Positions 1 to 5,948 of a stretch of 6,945 bases of DNA are shown here, piece after piece; positions within the stretch are counted from its first letter, which is position 1, and each line of letters opens with the position of its first letter. The stretch lies in contig CALMPZ010000377.1 in assembly GCA_937871645.1 (NCBI GenBank), positions 1 to 6,945 of the forward strand, given 5' to 3'. A model generated the notes under the pieces. It was not told the DNA's origin, made no database searches, and worked only from the letters and a program-made list of their open reading frames with translations. This DNA is from an uncultured Polymorphobacter sp. (GTDB lineage: Bacteria > Pseudomonadota > Alphaproteobacteria > Sphingomonadales > Sphingomonadaceae). Made by a program: the position numbers and the translations under genes.

Positions 1-181
1 TGACGGCGCTATGACTGGCATCGACCCAGGTGAGCTGCGGCGCCGCGCACGCCGCCAGCGCCAGCCGGGGGTCGAGCAAAGGCACGCCGCCGCTATAAAT
101 CGCGATGTCGGCGCGCAGTCGGTCTAGGTCGTGTGGCAGCGGTGCAGTGGCAATGGCAAGCGCCAGCAGGGCAACGGGCAT
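1..181 (-). CDS. flgA: FlgA, flagellar P-ring assembly chaperone (N-terminal part; runs off the left edge)
   Basis: Sixty codons read leftward from an ATG at 181-179 to the window edge without a stop. The protein begins with a short hydrophobic stretch (MPVALLALAIATA) that looks like a Sec signal peptide, with possible cleavage after A13. Around residues 33-52 it has VPLLDPRLALAAC followed by a Trp at 52, which matches the 'DpRL.la.C...p..W' pattern I know from the FlgA N-terminal domain. FlgA is a periplasmic chaperone needed for FlgI to polymerise into the P ring. The C-terminal SAF-like domain lies outside the window. The start is supported by an AAGGAG Shine-Dalgarno seven bases upstream. 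The signal peptide has no Lys or Arg before its hydrophobic core, which is unusual. Divergent placement next to flgB, as in enterobacteria, supports the call; the main uncertainty is that only about a third of the gene is visible. Confidence 0.85.
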   Translation of the reverse strand, partial: MPVALLALAIATAPLPHDLDRLRADIAIYSGGVPLLDPRLALAACAAPQLTWVDASHSAV

Positions 182-188
182 GAGCGGA

Positions 189-194
189 CTCCTT
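189..194 (-). promoter_or_regulatory. Shine-Dalgarno of flgA
   Basis: The - strand reads AAGGAG at 194-189, seven bases before the ATG at 181-179. It is one of the strongest ribosome-binding sites in the window and fixes the flgA start. An in-frame upstream TTG at 214-212 would give a more basic N-terminus, but it lies inside the -12 box of the predicted promoter and is unlikely to be transcribed. Confidence 0.8.
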
Positions 195-209
195 GGTTGC
201 GCGGTGCCC

Positions 210-226
210 TGCAAGCTTCGGGCCAA
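210..226 (-). promoter_or_regulatory. Predicted sigma-54 (-24/-12) promoter for flgA
   Basis: Read on the - strand, 226 to 210 is TTGGCCCG-AAGC-TTGCA. The sigma-54 consensus is TTGGCACG-N4-TTGCW, so there is one mismatch (C for A). The invariant GG (224-223) and GC (212-211) are separated by exactly 10 bases. Transcription would start near 199, leaving about 18 bases of leader containing the AAGGAG. Sigma-54 promoters need an enhancer-binding ATPase; a candidate shared binding region lies about 50-75 bp upstream of the -24 box. This is a sequence match only. Confidence 0.7.
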
Positions 227-267
227 GCGGCAGCGCCAGTGATGGAATGCCGCGCAATCGCAGCGAG

Positions 268-283
268 CGGCAATGCGGTGCCG
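268..283. promoter_or_regulatory. Left dyad of a candidate enhancer-binding (UAS) pair
   Basis: CGGCAA-TGCG-GTGCCG is an imperfect inverted repeat with 5 of 6 matching arm positions and a 4-bp spacer. It has the same size, arms and spacing as the dyad at 289-304, with centres 21 bp apart (275.5 and 296.5). Its centre is 52 bp from the -24 GG of the flgA-facing promoter. From memory, the GC-rich CGGCAA/TTGCCG arms resemble ftr elements bound by the flagellar regulator FlbD in Caulobacter; the identity of the binder here is an inference. Confidence 0.55.
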
Positions 284-288
284 GCAAC

Positions 289-304
289 CGGCAAGCCTTT
301 GCCG
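289..304. promoter_or_regulatory. Right dyad of a candidate enhancer-binding (UAS) pair
   Basis: CGGCAA-GCCT-TTGCCG is a perfect inverted repeat with 6-bp arms and a 4-bp spacer. It sits 53 bp from the -24 GG of the flgB-facing sigma-54 promoter, about 77 bp upstream of the predicted transcription start, which is a normal range for an enhancer-binding activator. An extra CGGCAA half-site at 282-287 lies directly before it, giving a tandem CCGGCAA-CCGGCAA. Likely binder: an NtrC-family flagellar activator of the FlbD/FleQ type, not encoded in this window. Confidence 0.62.
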
Positions 305-346
305 TTCACCCTCACGCTGCCGCCCGCTCCCTCTGCACCAGCCGAC

Positions 347-363
347 TTGGCACGGCGCTTGCT
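347..363 (+). promoter_or_regulatory. Predicted sigma-54 (-24/-12) promoter of the flgB operon
   Basis: TTGGCACG-GCGC-TTGCT at 347-363 matches the RpoN consensus TTGGCACG-N4-TTGCW at every defined position. GG (349-350) and GC (361-362) are exactly 10 bases apart. Transcription would start near 373-374, giving a leader of about 31 bases before the flgB ATG at 405. Sigma-54 control of rod and hook genes is established in several flagellated proteobacteria, for example Caulobacter. This is the only promoter-like element seen for the ten + strand genes. Confidence 0.88.
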
Positions 364-404
364 TGGCATTCCCCGAACACGACCCAGCACGGGAAACTTT
401 CACG

Positions 405-737
405 ATGGACCTCATCGACCGCCAGCTCGGCATCCATGCCCAGGCCCTGACCTTGCGGGCCACGCGGCTGCAGATGATCGCGTCGAACATCGCCAATGCG
501 GCGACGCCGGGCTACAAGGCGCGCGATCTCGATTTCCGCGCCGCGATGGACGGCGCCTCGGTCGGTGCCGCAACGAAGTACCGGATTCCGGCGCAGACCT
601 CGCTCGATGGCAATACCGTCGAACTCGGCACCGAACAGACGCAGTTCGCCGAAAACGCCGTCGACTACCGCACGACGCTGTCGTTCCTCAACGGTCGCAT
701 CCAGACGCTGATGTCGGCGATCCGGGGCGGCGAATGA
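405..737 (+). CDS. flgB: FlgB, flagellar proximal rod protein
   Basis: This 110-residue protein is a structural component of the proximal rod, exported by the flagellar type III apparatus. The N-terminal part (about residues 20-40) carries the rod/hook family signature, TRLQMIASNIANAATPGYKA, followed by RDLDF. The second half has LDGNTVELGTEQ and a C-terminal helix ending NGRIQTLMSAIRGGE, both typical of FlgB. The start at 405 is chosen because upstream in-frame codons fall before the predicted transcription start near 374 and give no family-like sequence. No strong Shine-Dalgarno is present; only a weak GGGA at 391-394. At 110 residues it is shorter than Salmonella FlgB (138, from memory), with a compact middle region. 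Its stop overlaps the flgC start as ATGA (734-737). Confidence 0.95.
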   Translation: MDLIDRQLGIHAQALTLRATRLQMIASNIANAATPGYKARDLDFRAAMDGASVGAATKYRIPAQTSLDGNTVELGTEQTQFAENAVDYRTTLSFLNGRIQTLMSAIRGGE

Positions 738-1141
738 CCTCGCTGTCGATCTTCGATATCGCCGGCCGCGCCATGGCGGCGCAGCTGACGCGGCTCAACA
801 CCACCGCATCGAACCTGGCGAACGCCGGCAGCGTCGCCGGCAGTGCGGCGGGCGCCTATCAGGCGAAGAAGCCGCTGTTCGTGACCGCCTATGACGGCGC
901 CAACAGCGCCCGCGCCACGGTGGATGTCGAACGCATCGTGTCAGGCCATGTCGCCCCCGAAACGCGCCACGACCCGTCGCATCCACTGGCCGACGCCAAC
1001 GGCGATGTCTTCATCGCCGCCGTCGATGCCAACCAGGAGCTCGTCGAGATGGTCGAGACGCAGCGCCAGTACGCCAACAATGTCGAAGTCCTGCAAACCG
1101 CCAAGTCGCTGCTGCTCGATACGCTGCGGCTGGGCAAATAG
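734..1141 (+). CDS. flgC: FlgC, flagellar proximal rod protein
   Basis: This 135-residue rod protein has the usual length for FlgC (134 in Salmonella, from memory). It starts MTSLSIFDIAGRAMAAQLTR and continues with the family motif NTTASNLANAGS. The pattern AGAYQAKKPLF corresponds to the FlgC 'GgpY.rk...f' segment. Near residue 80 it has HDPSHPLADANGDVF. The C-terminal helix, ETQRQYANNVEVLQTAKSLL, ends DTLRLGK, a standard FlgC ending. The ATG at 734 overlaps the flgB stop by four bases. The same frame is open upstream as far as 131, but that extension lies antisense to flgA, crosses the promoter region and runs out of frame through flgB. One departure: the usual Pro-Asn-Val after the 'ADANG' segment reads Ala-Ala-Val. 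Confidence 0.95.
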   Translation: MTSLSIFDIAGRAMAAQLTRLNTTASNLANAGSVAGSAAGAYQAKKPLFVTAYDGANSARATVDVERIVSGHVAPETRHDPSHPLADANGDVFIAAVDANQELVEMVETQRQYANNVEVLQTAKSLLLDTLRLGK

Positions 1142-1152
1142 GAGCAACCGTC

Positions 1153-1446
1153 ATGTCCGACCCGATTGCCGCTCTCGGCCTGCGCACCACCAGCGACACG
1201 GCGCCCGCGCCGAAGTCGAAGACCACGCTCGACCAATCCGACTTCCTCGCGCTGATGACCGCGCAGCTCAAGAACCAGGACCCGACCAAGCCGGTCGACA
1301 ATGCCGAATATGTGTCGCAGCTCGCGCAGTTTTCGGCGGTCACCGGCATTTCGCAGACCAACGGCGCGATCAGCCAGACCAACGCGCGCCTCGATGCCAT
1401 TCTGGCGCGGCTCGACGCGCTCGCACCTGCAACCAAGGGAGCATAG
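1153..1446 (+). CDS. flgD: FlgD, hook-cap / hook assembly protein (short form)
   Basis: FlgD sits at the tip of the growing hook and allows FlgE subunits to add. This protein has only 97 residues. Residues 26-66 carry the conserved N-terminal FlgD domain: TLDQSDFLALMTAQLKNQDP, then TKPVDNAEYVSQLAQFSAVT. The rest is a short helix-like tail (TNARLDAILARLDALAP). FlgD proteins of the classic type are about 220 residues and carry tudor-like and Ig-like domains after this region; those are missing. The stop at 1444-1446 is followed three bases later by the flgE start, so there is no remnant of a longer 3' end. The start is supported by AGGAG at 1140-1144, eight bases upstream and overlapping the flgC stop. 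Confidence 0.93.
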   Translation: MSDPIAALGLRTTSDTAPAPKSKTTLDQSDFLALMTAQLKNQDPTKPVDNAEYVSQLAQFSAVTGISQTNGAISQTNARLDAILARLDALAPATKGA

Positions 1447-1449
1447 CCC

Positions 1450-2715
1450 ATGTCGTTCTACACCGCCCTCACCGGCCTCGCCGGCGCGCAGACCGAACTC
1501 GCAACGGTCGCCAACAACATCGCCAATGCCTCGACCAACGGCTTCAAGAAGTCGCGCGTCGCGTTCGGCGACATCATCACCGCCTCGCCGCTGCAGGACC
1601 CCAACCGTATCCTCGGGTCGGGCACCGCGGTGCGCCAGATCGCGCAGCAGTTCCAGCAGGGCGCCATCGCCACCTCGGACAACGCGCTCGATCTGGCGAT
1701 CAGCGGCCAGGGGTTCTTCGCGGTCAAAGGCGGCGCGGGCAGCAACCAGGTGGCCTTTACCCGCAACGGCGCATTCAGCGTGACCGCCGACCGCTATGTC
1801 GTCGATGGCGACGGGCGCCGGCTGCAGCTGTTCCCGACCACCGCCGACGGCAGCATCCTGACCAATGCGCTCGGGTCGACGACCAACCTGCAACTGCCGC
1901 TGAGCTCAGGGCTGCCGAGCGCCACCGCCAACATCGCGATGACGGTCAACCTGCCCGCTACCGCCGCCGTCATCAGCGTTCCGTTCGACCCGGCCGACAA
2001 GACGACTTACACCAACGCCACCTCGACGACGATCTACGACAGCCTCGGCAACCCGATGGCCGCCACGGTGTACTATGCGAAAACGGCGCTGCCGACGGTG
2101 CTCGACCCCGTCCACCACTGGACCGCGCATGTCATCGTCGGCGCCACCGAACTGACCGTCGGAACCGTGCCGGGCATCGACCTAAGCTTCGATGCGACCG
2201 GCGCGCTGGTCGCGCCGCTGACCGCGCAGACCTATGACCCACTGACCCCCGCGACGGGCGGCAATGTCATGACGCTGTCGGTCGACCACGGCATCGCGAC
2301 GACGCAGCAGGCCGGGCCGTTCAGTCTCGTCACCACGACGCAGGACGGCTACACAACCGGGCGATTGGAAAGCGTCGCGATCGACGGCGACGGCACCGTC
2401 CGCACCAGCTTCACCAACGGCGAGGTGCAGACGCTCGGCAAGGTCGCGATCGCGATGTTCGCCAATCCGCAAGGGTTGAAGCAGGTCGGCTCGGCGACTT
2501 ACGTCAGCACGCCGCAAGCGGGCCTGGCCATCACCGGCGAGGCCGGCAAGAACGGCATGGGCGGCATATTGTCTGGCAGCCTGGAGAAATCGAACGTCGA
2601 TCTGACCGAAGAACTCGTCGGGCTGATCACCGCGCAGCGCAATTTCCAGGCCAACGCCAAGTCGATCGAAACCGCATCGTCGCTGATGTCGACGATCATC
2701 AACATCCGCAACTAA
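1450..2715 (+). CDS. flgE: FlgE, flagellar hook protein
   Basis: This 421-residue protein forms the hook, the flexible joint between rod and filament. The N-terminus has SFYTALTGLAGAQTELATVA, then NNIANASTNGFKKSR, the rod/hook family signature in its hook form. Near residues 75-100 is DNALDLAISGQGFFAV, shared by FlgE, FlgF and FlgG. The middle, roughly residues 160-300, is less conserved and probably forms the surface-exposed D2 region. The C-terminus (about 375-421) has SLEKSNVDLTEELVGLITAQ followed by RNFQANAKSIETAS and ends INIRN, the typical FlgE coiled-coil-forming helix. An AGGGAG at 1436-1441 lies eight bases before the ATG. Length is close to that of other hook proteins (about 400). 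Confidence 0.97.
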   Translation: MSFYTALTGLAGAQTELATVANNIANASTNGFKKSRVAFGDIITASPLQDPNRILGSGTAVRQIAQQFQQGAIATSDNALDLAISGQGFFAVKGGAGSNQVAFTRNGAFSVTADRYVVDGDGRRLQLFPTTADGSILTNALGSTTNLQLPLSSGLPSATANIAMTVNLPATAAVISVPFDPADKTTYTNATSTTIYDSLGNPMAATVYYAKTALPTVLDPVHHWTAHVIVGATELTVGTVPGIDLSFDATGALVAPLTAQTYDPLTPATGGNVMTLSVDHGIATTQQAGPFSLVTTTQDGYTTGRLESVAIDGDGTVRTSFTNGEVQTLGKVAIAMFANPQGLKQVGSATYVSTPQAGLAITGEAGKNGMGGILSGSLEKSNVDLTEELVGLITAQRNFQANAKSIETASSLMSTIINIRN

Positions 2716-2716
2716 G

Positions 2717-3436
2717 ATGGACCGGCTGATCTACACGCTTTTGTCGGGGATGCGGTCGCGCACCGCGGCGCAGACGGTGACGGCGAACAACATCGCCAAC
2801 GCCTCGACGCCGGGGTTCCGCCGCGAGCTGACGTCGCAGGTCAGCCAGTATCTCGGCAACTCCCGCGCGCAGGCACAGGGCAGCGTCACCACCGCCGCGA
2901 TGGAGCCGGGCAAAATCTTGTCCACCGGCGAGCCGCTCGACATTGCGGTCGACGGCGAAGGCTGGCTCGCAGTGCAGGCCGAAGACGGCAGCGAGGCCTA
3001 TACGCGGCGCGGCGATCTGCGCGTGGCGGCCACCGGGCTGCTCGAGACTGGCGACGGTCACCCGGTGCTGGGCAACACCGGCCCGGTCACCGTGCCGCCC
3101 GGCGGGACGGTCAGCATCGCGCATGACGGCACCGTCAGCGTCGTGCCGGTCGGCGGCATCAACGCCGTGCTCGTCGACCGCATCCGGCTGGTCAATCCCG
3201 ACCCGGCGACCTTGCGCAAGGCCAATGACGGGCTGTTCCGCACGCCGACCCGCAGCGCCCCCGACATCAAGGTCGCTTTGCATGTCGGCGCGCTCGAAAG
3301 CTCGAATGTCCAGGTCGCAAGCGTGTTGGCCGACATGGTCGAGCAGTCGCGCGGCTTCGATGTCAGCGCCAAGCTGCTGACTGCGACGCGCGAGATGGAC
3401 ACCGCGGGGGCGCAGTTGATGCGCCTCGACAATTGA
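2717..3436 (+). CDS. flgF: FlgF, flagellar proximal rod protein
   Basis: This 239-residue protein is a rod subunit assembled between FlgB/FlgC and FlgG. It begins MDRLIYTLLSGMRSRTAAQT and has NNIANASTPGFRRE, the family signature with the FlgF-type 'D.l.Y' start. Residues 72-100 contain GEPLDIAVDGEGWLAVQAED and AYTRRGDLRV, the FlgF version of the shared central motif. The C-terminal helix includes GALESSNVQVASVLADMVEQ and SRGFDVSAKLL, ending REMDTAGAQLMRLDN. The ATG follows the flgE stop by one base, so translation is probably coupled to flgE; no separate strong Shine-Dalgarno is seen. Length fits the family (about 240-250). Confidence 0.95.
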   Translation: MDRLIYTLLSGMRSRTAAQTVTANNIANASTPGFRRELTSQVSQYLGNSRAQAQGSVTTAAMEPGKILSTGEPLDIAVDGEGWLAVQAEDGSEAYTRRGDLRVAATGLLETGDGHPVLGNTGPVTVPPGGTVSIAHDGTVSVVPVGGINAVLVDRIRLVNPDPATLRKANDGLFRTPTRSAPDIKVALHVGALESSNVQVASVLADMVEQSRGFDVSAKLLTATREMDTAGAQLMRLDN

Positions 3437-3446
3437 GGAGAGTGCG

Positions 3447-4232
3447 ATGACTTCGGCACTGCAGATCGCCCGTTCGGGGCTCGATGCGCTCGACCAGAAG
3501 ATGCGGGTGATTTCGAACAACCTCGCCAACGTCAACACCACGGGGTTCAAGCGCGACCGCGCCAATTTCGAGACGCTGATGTACCAGAACGAGCGCCAGG
3601 CCGGCGCGCCGAGTGCAGCGGACTCGCAATACGCCACCGGACTCGGCACCGGCACCGGCGTGCGTGTTGCCGGCACCGAGCGCGTCCATTCGCAGGGCGC
3701 GCTGGGGCAGACCGGCAACGCGCTCGACCTCGGCATCGAGGGCGCCGGGTTCTTCACGATCAAGCTGCCCGACGGCACCAGCGCCTACACCCGCGACGGC
3801 TCGTTCAAGCTCGACAGCACCGGGCGCTTGGTGACGGGCAGCGGCGACAAGCTCGACCCAGAAATCACCATTCCCGACGGCGCCACCTCGATCACCATCG
3901 CGCCCAACGGCATCGTTTCGGCGGTGGTTTCGGGGACGACAGCGCCGACAGACCTCGGCCAGATCACCATCGCGCGCTTCATCAACCCCGCCGGGCTGCA
4001 GCCGATCGGCGGCAACCTGTATGCCGAAACCGCCGCCAGCGCCGCCCCGCAGACCGGCGAGCCCGGCGTCGCCGGCGCCGGCAGTATCCGCCAGGGCAGC
4101 CTCGAAGGCTCGAACGTCAGCACCGTGCAGGAGCTGGTCGACATGATCGAAACCCAGCGCGCCTATGAGGTCAACGCCAAGGTCATCAGTGCCGCCGACG
4201 AAATGCAAAAATATGTCAACCAGAGCGTTTAA
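3447..4232 (+). CDS. flgG: FlgG, flagellar distal rod protein
   Basis: This 261-residue protein builds the distal rod that crosses the P and L rings; its length is almost identical to Salmonella FlgG (260, from memory). It begins MTSALQIARSGLDALDQKMR and has ISNNLANVNTTGFKRDR. Residues 46-63 (starting YQNERQAGAPSA) correspond to the FlgG-specific stretch that separates stiff rod protein from the flexible hook protein. The central motif is NALDLGIEGAGFFTI, then LPDGTSAYTRDGSF. The C-terminus has GSLEGSNVSTVQELVDMIET and QRAYEVNAKVISAADEMQKY. GAGGAG at 3435-3440, overlapping the flgF stop, sits six bases before the ATG. The last 20 bases overlap the start of flgH. Confidence 0.97.
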   Translation: MTSALQIARSGLDALDQKMRVISNNLANVNTTGFKRDRANFETLMYQNERQAGAPSAADSQYATGLGTGTGVRVAGTERVHSQGALGQTGNALDLGIEGAGFFTIKLPDGTSAYTRDGSFKLDSTGRLVTGSGDKLDPEITIPDGATSITIAPNGIVSAVVSGTTAPTDLGQITIARFINPAGLQPIGGNLYAETAASAAPQTGEPGVAGAGSIRQGSLEGSNVSTVQELVDMIETQRAYEVNAKVISAADEMQKYVNQSV

Positions 4233-4866
4233 CCTGCTGGTATTGCTCGCACTTTCTGCGTGCACCGACCTGCCCTACCGCGCCGCGCCGCTGGTCCCCC
4301 CAACCTACGCCGCGGCGCCCGCGCCGACGCCGGTCAGCGGCAGCCTCTACCGTCCCGAACGCTATGCCGCATTGGTCAGCGACAACCGCGCGCGCCGCGT
4401 CGGCGACCTGCTCACCATCCGCCTCGTCGAACGCACCCAGTCGCGCAAATCGGCGAGCGCCGACACCAAGCGCGACAGCTCGACCGACATCGTGCTGCCT
4501 GACATTCCGGGTTTCAGCAGCATCGCGGCAGGCGCGTTGAACGGCGGGCTGGCGCAGAAATTCAACGGCGGCGGCACGGCGGCGCAGGACAACCAGCTGT
4601 CGGGCGAAGTCAGCGTCACGGTCGCGGCCGTGCTGCCCAACGGCGTGCTGGTAGTGGCGGGCGAAAAGCGCCTGACGCTCAACCGTGGCGAGGAGCAATT
4701 GCAGCTGACCGGGCTGGTGCGCCCCGACGATATCGGCCCCGACAACAGCGTCGCCTCGACCCGCGTCGCCAACGCGCAGATCCGCTACGGCGGCACCGGC
4801 GAGATTGCCGAACAAAGCCGCATGGGCTGGCTGCAGCGCTTCTTTGCTGCAGTGTCGCCGCTGTGA
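4213..4866 (+). CDS. flgH: FlgH, flagellar L-ring lipoprotein
   Basis: This 217-residue protein forms the L ring in the outer membrane. The N-terminus MSTRAFNLLVLLALSAC is a lipoprotein signal peptide: Arg at 4, a hydrophobic core, and lipobox LSAC with lipidated Cys17. A Pro/Ala-rich linker (about residues 22-42) leads to SLYRPERYAALVSDNRARRV and GDLLTIRLVERT (about 64). Later come FNGGG, NQLSGEVSVTV, and about 140-175 LPNGVLVVAGEKRLTLNRGE with GLVRPDDI. It ends GWLQRFFAAVSPL, a typical FlgH terminus. The same frame is open from an ATG at 4165, but only the start at 4213 puts the signal peptide at the N-terminus. The gene therefore overlaps flgG by 20 bases and flgI by four (GTGA, 4863-4866). 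Confidence 0.96.
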   Translation: MSTRAFNLLVLLALSACTDLPYRAAPLVPPTYAAAPAPTPVSGSLYRPERYAALVSDNRARRVGDLLTIRLVERTQSRKSASADTKRDSSTDIVLPDIPGFSSIAAGALNGGLAQKFNGGGTAAQDNQLSGEVSVTVAAVLPNGVLVVAGEKRLTLNRGEEQLQLTGLVRPDDIGPDNSVASTRVANAQIRYGGTGEIAEQSRMGWLQRFFAAVSPL

Positions 4867-5948
4867 AGACGTTGCTGCTCCTCGCGCTGCTGCTGGCCGC
4901 CCCCGTGCAGGCCGACCGCATCAAGGACATCGCGCGCTATGCCGGGCCGCGCTCGAACCAGCTCACCGGCTACGGGCTGGTCGTCGGGCTGGCCGGTGGC
5001 GGCGACGAGAACCTCGAATACACCGTGCAGAGCATCAAGAGCGCCGCCGCCCGCATGGGCGTAGCGCTGCCGTTCGGCGTCGCGCCGGGGCTGAAGAACG
5101 CCGCTGCCGTCATGATCACCGCCGACCTGCCGGCATTCGCCAAGCCCGGCCAGCGCATCGACGTGACGGTGTCGGCGTTCGGCAAGGCCAAGTCGCTGCG
5201 CGGCGGCACCTTGCTGATGGCGCCGCTCGCCGGTGCCGACGGTGAAATCTATGCGCTGGCGCAAGGCAGCCTCGCGGTCGCAGGGTTCGGCGCCGAGGGC
5301 AAGGACGGCTCCAAAATGGTGGTCAATACACCGACCACCGGCCGCATCCCCAACGGCGCCAGCGTCGAACGCGAAGTCGCCAACCCGTTCGCCAGCGGCG
5401 ATTCCTTGACCCTCAACCTCAACGACAGCGACTATACCACCGCGACGGTGATGGCCGCGGCAGTCAACGCCGCGCTCGGTGGCGGCCGTGCGGCGGCGGT
5501 CGATGCGATGTCGGTGCGCGTCAGTGCGCCGACCGATCCGGCCGCACGCATCGCGCTCGCCAGTTTCATCGAAAATCTCGACATCGCCGCCGCCGTCCCG
5601 CCGGCACGCATCGTCGTCAACGCTGCGACTGGCACGATCGTCATCGGCGGCAATGTCCGCGTGCTGCCCACCGCCGTCGCGCACGGTAGCCTGACGGTGC
5701 GCGTGTCCGAAAACGACGGCGTCAGCCAGCCGGGGCCATTTTCGAACGGCCGCACCGAAAAGGTCGCGCAAAGCAACGTCGATGCCACCGAGGCCAAGGG
5801 CCATATGCAGGTCTTCGCGCCCGGCGTGGCGCTGTCCGACCTCGTTGATGCGGTCAACGCGCTCGGCGCGGCGCCGGGCGATCTCGTCGCGATACTGGAG
5901 GCGCTCAAGACCGCCGGTGCGCTGCGCGCCGAGCTGGTGATCATCTGA
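4863..5948 (+). CDS. flgI: FlgI, flagellar P-ring protein
   Basis: This 361-residue protein forms the P ring around the rod in the peptidoglycan layer, with FlgA as its chaperone. It starts at a GTG whose overlap with the flgH stop suggests coupling. A Sec signal peptide, MKTLLLLALLLAAPVQA, is followed directly by DRIKDIARYAGPRSNQL and TGYGLVVGLAGGGD, the hallmark mature N-terminus of FlgI. GRIPNGASVEREV (about residues 160-172) is another conserved FlgI block. The C-terminal half contains PARIVVNAATGTIVIGGNVR and ends with SDLVDAVNALGAAPGDLVAI followed by LEALKTAGALRAELVII, as expected. Length is normal for the family (about 365-370). The stop and the flgJ start share one base (TGATG, 5946-5950). 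Confidence 0.97.
   Translation: MKTLLLLALLLAAPVQADRIKDIARYAGPRSNQLTGYGLVVGLAGGGDENLEYTVQSIKSAAARMGVALPFGVAPGLKNAAAVMITADLPAFAKPGQRIDVTVSAFGKAKSLRGGTLLMAPLAGADGEIYALAQGSLAVAGFGAEGKDGSKMVVNTPTTGRIPNGASVEREVANPFASGDSLTLNLNDSDYTTATVMAAAVNAALGGGRAAAVDAMSVRVSAPTDPAARIALASFIENLDIAAAVPPARIVVNAATGTIVIGGNVRVLPTAVAHGSLTVRVSENDGVSQPGPFSNGRTEKVAQSNVDATEAKGHMQVFAPGVALSDLVDAVNALGAAPGDLVAILEALKTAGALRAELVII

Noticed and set aside
305..346. Possible IHF site between the dyads and the flgB promoter, as often found with sigma-54 promoters.
   Set aside because: The segment is GC- and pyrimidine-rich with no match to the IHF core pattern WATCAA-N4-TTR; the left spacer (227-267) shows none either.
131..733. In-frame upstream extension of flgC that stays open from 131.
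   Set aside because: The extension runs antisense to flgA, through the promoter region and out of frame through flgB; the FlgC family sequence begins exactly at the ATG at 734.
889..1893. Long open frame on the - strand (334 codons) opposite flgC-flgD-flgE.
   Set aside because: It is antisense to three clearly recognised genes and its translation is rich in Arg, Gly and Ala without family motifs. Long antisense frames are expected at this GC content.
891..2237. 448-codon + strand frame overlapping flgC, flgD and flgE in another frame.
   Set aside because: The translation is dominated by Arg, Pro, Ser and Ala with no recognisable motif, and the true genes in the other frames are well supported.
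4066..4084. GC-rich palindromic run (GCCGGCGCCGGC) as a possible hairpin or terminator.
   Set aside because: It lies inside the flgG coding sequence, encodes a normal Gly/Ala segment, and has no following T-run.
4785..5804. Long open frame on the - strand (339 codons) opposite flgH-flgI.
   Set aside because: It is antisense to unmistakable FlgI coding sequence and has low-complexity composition; a shadow of GC-rich codon use.
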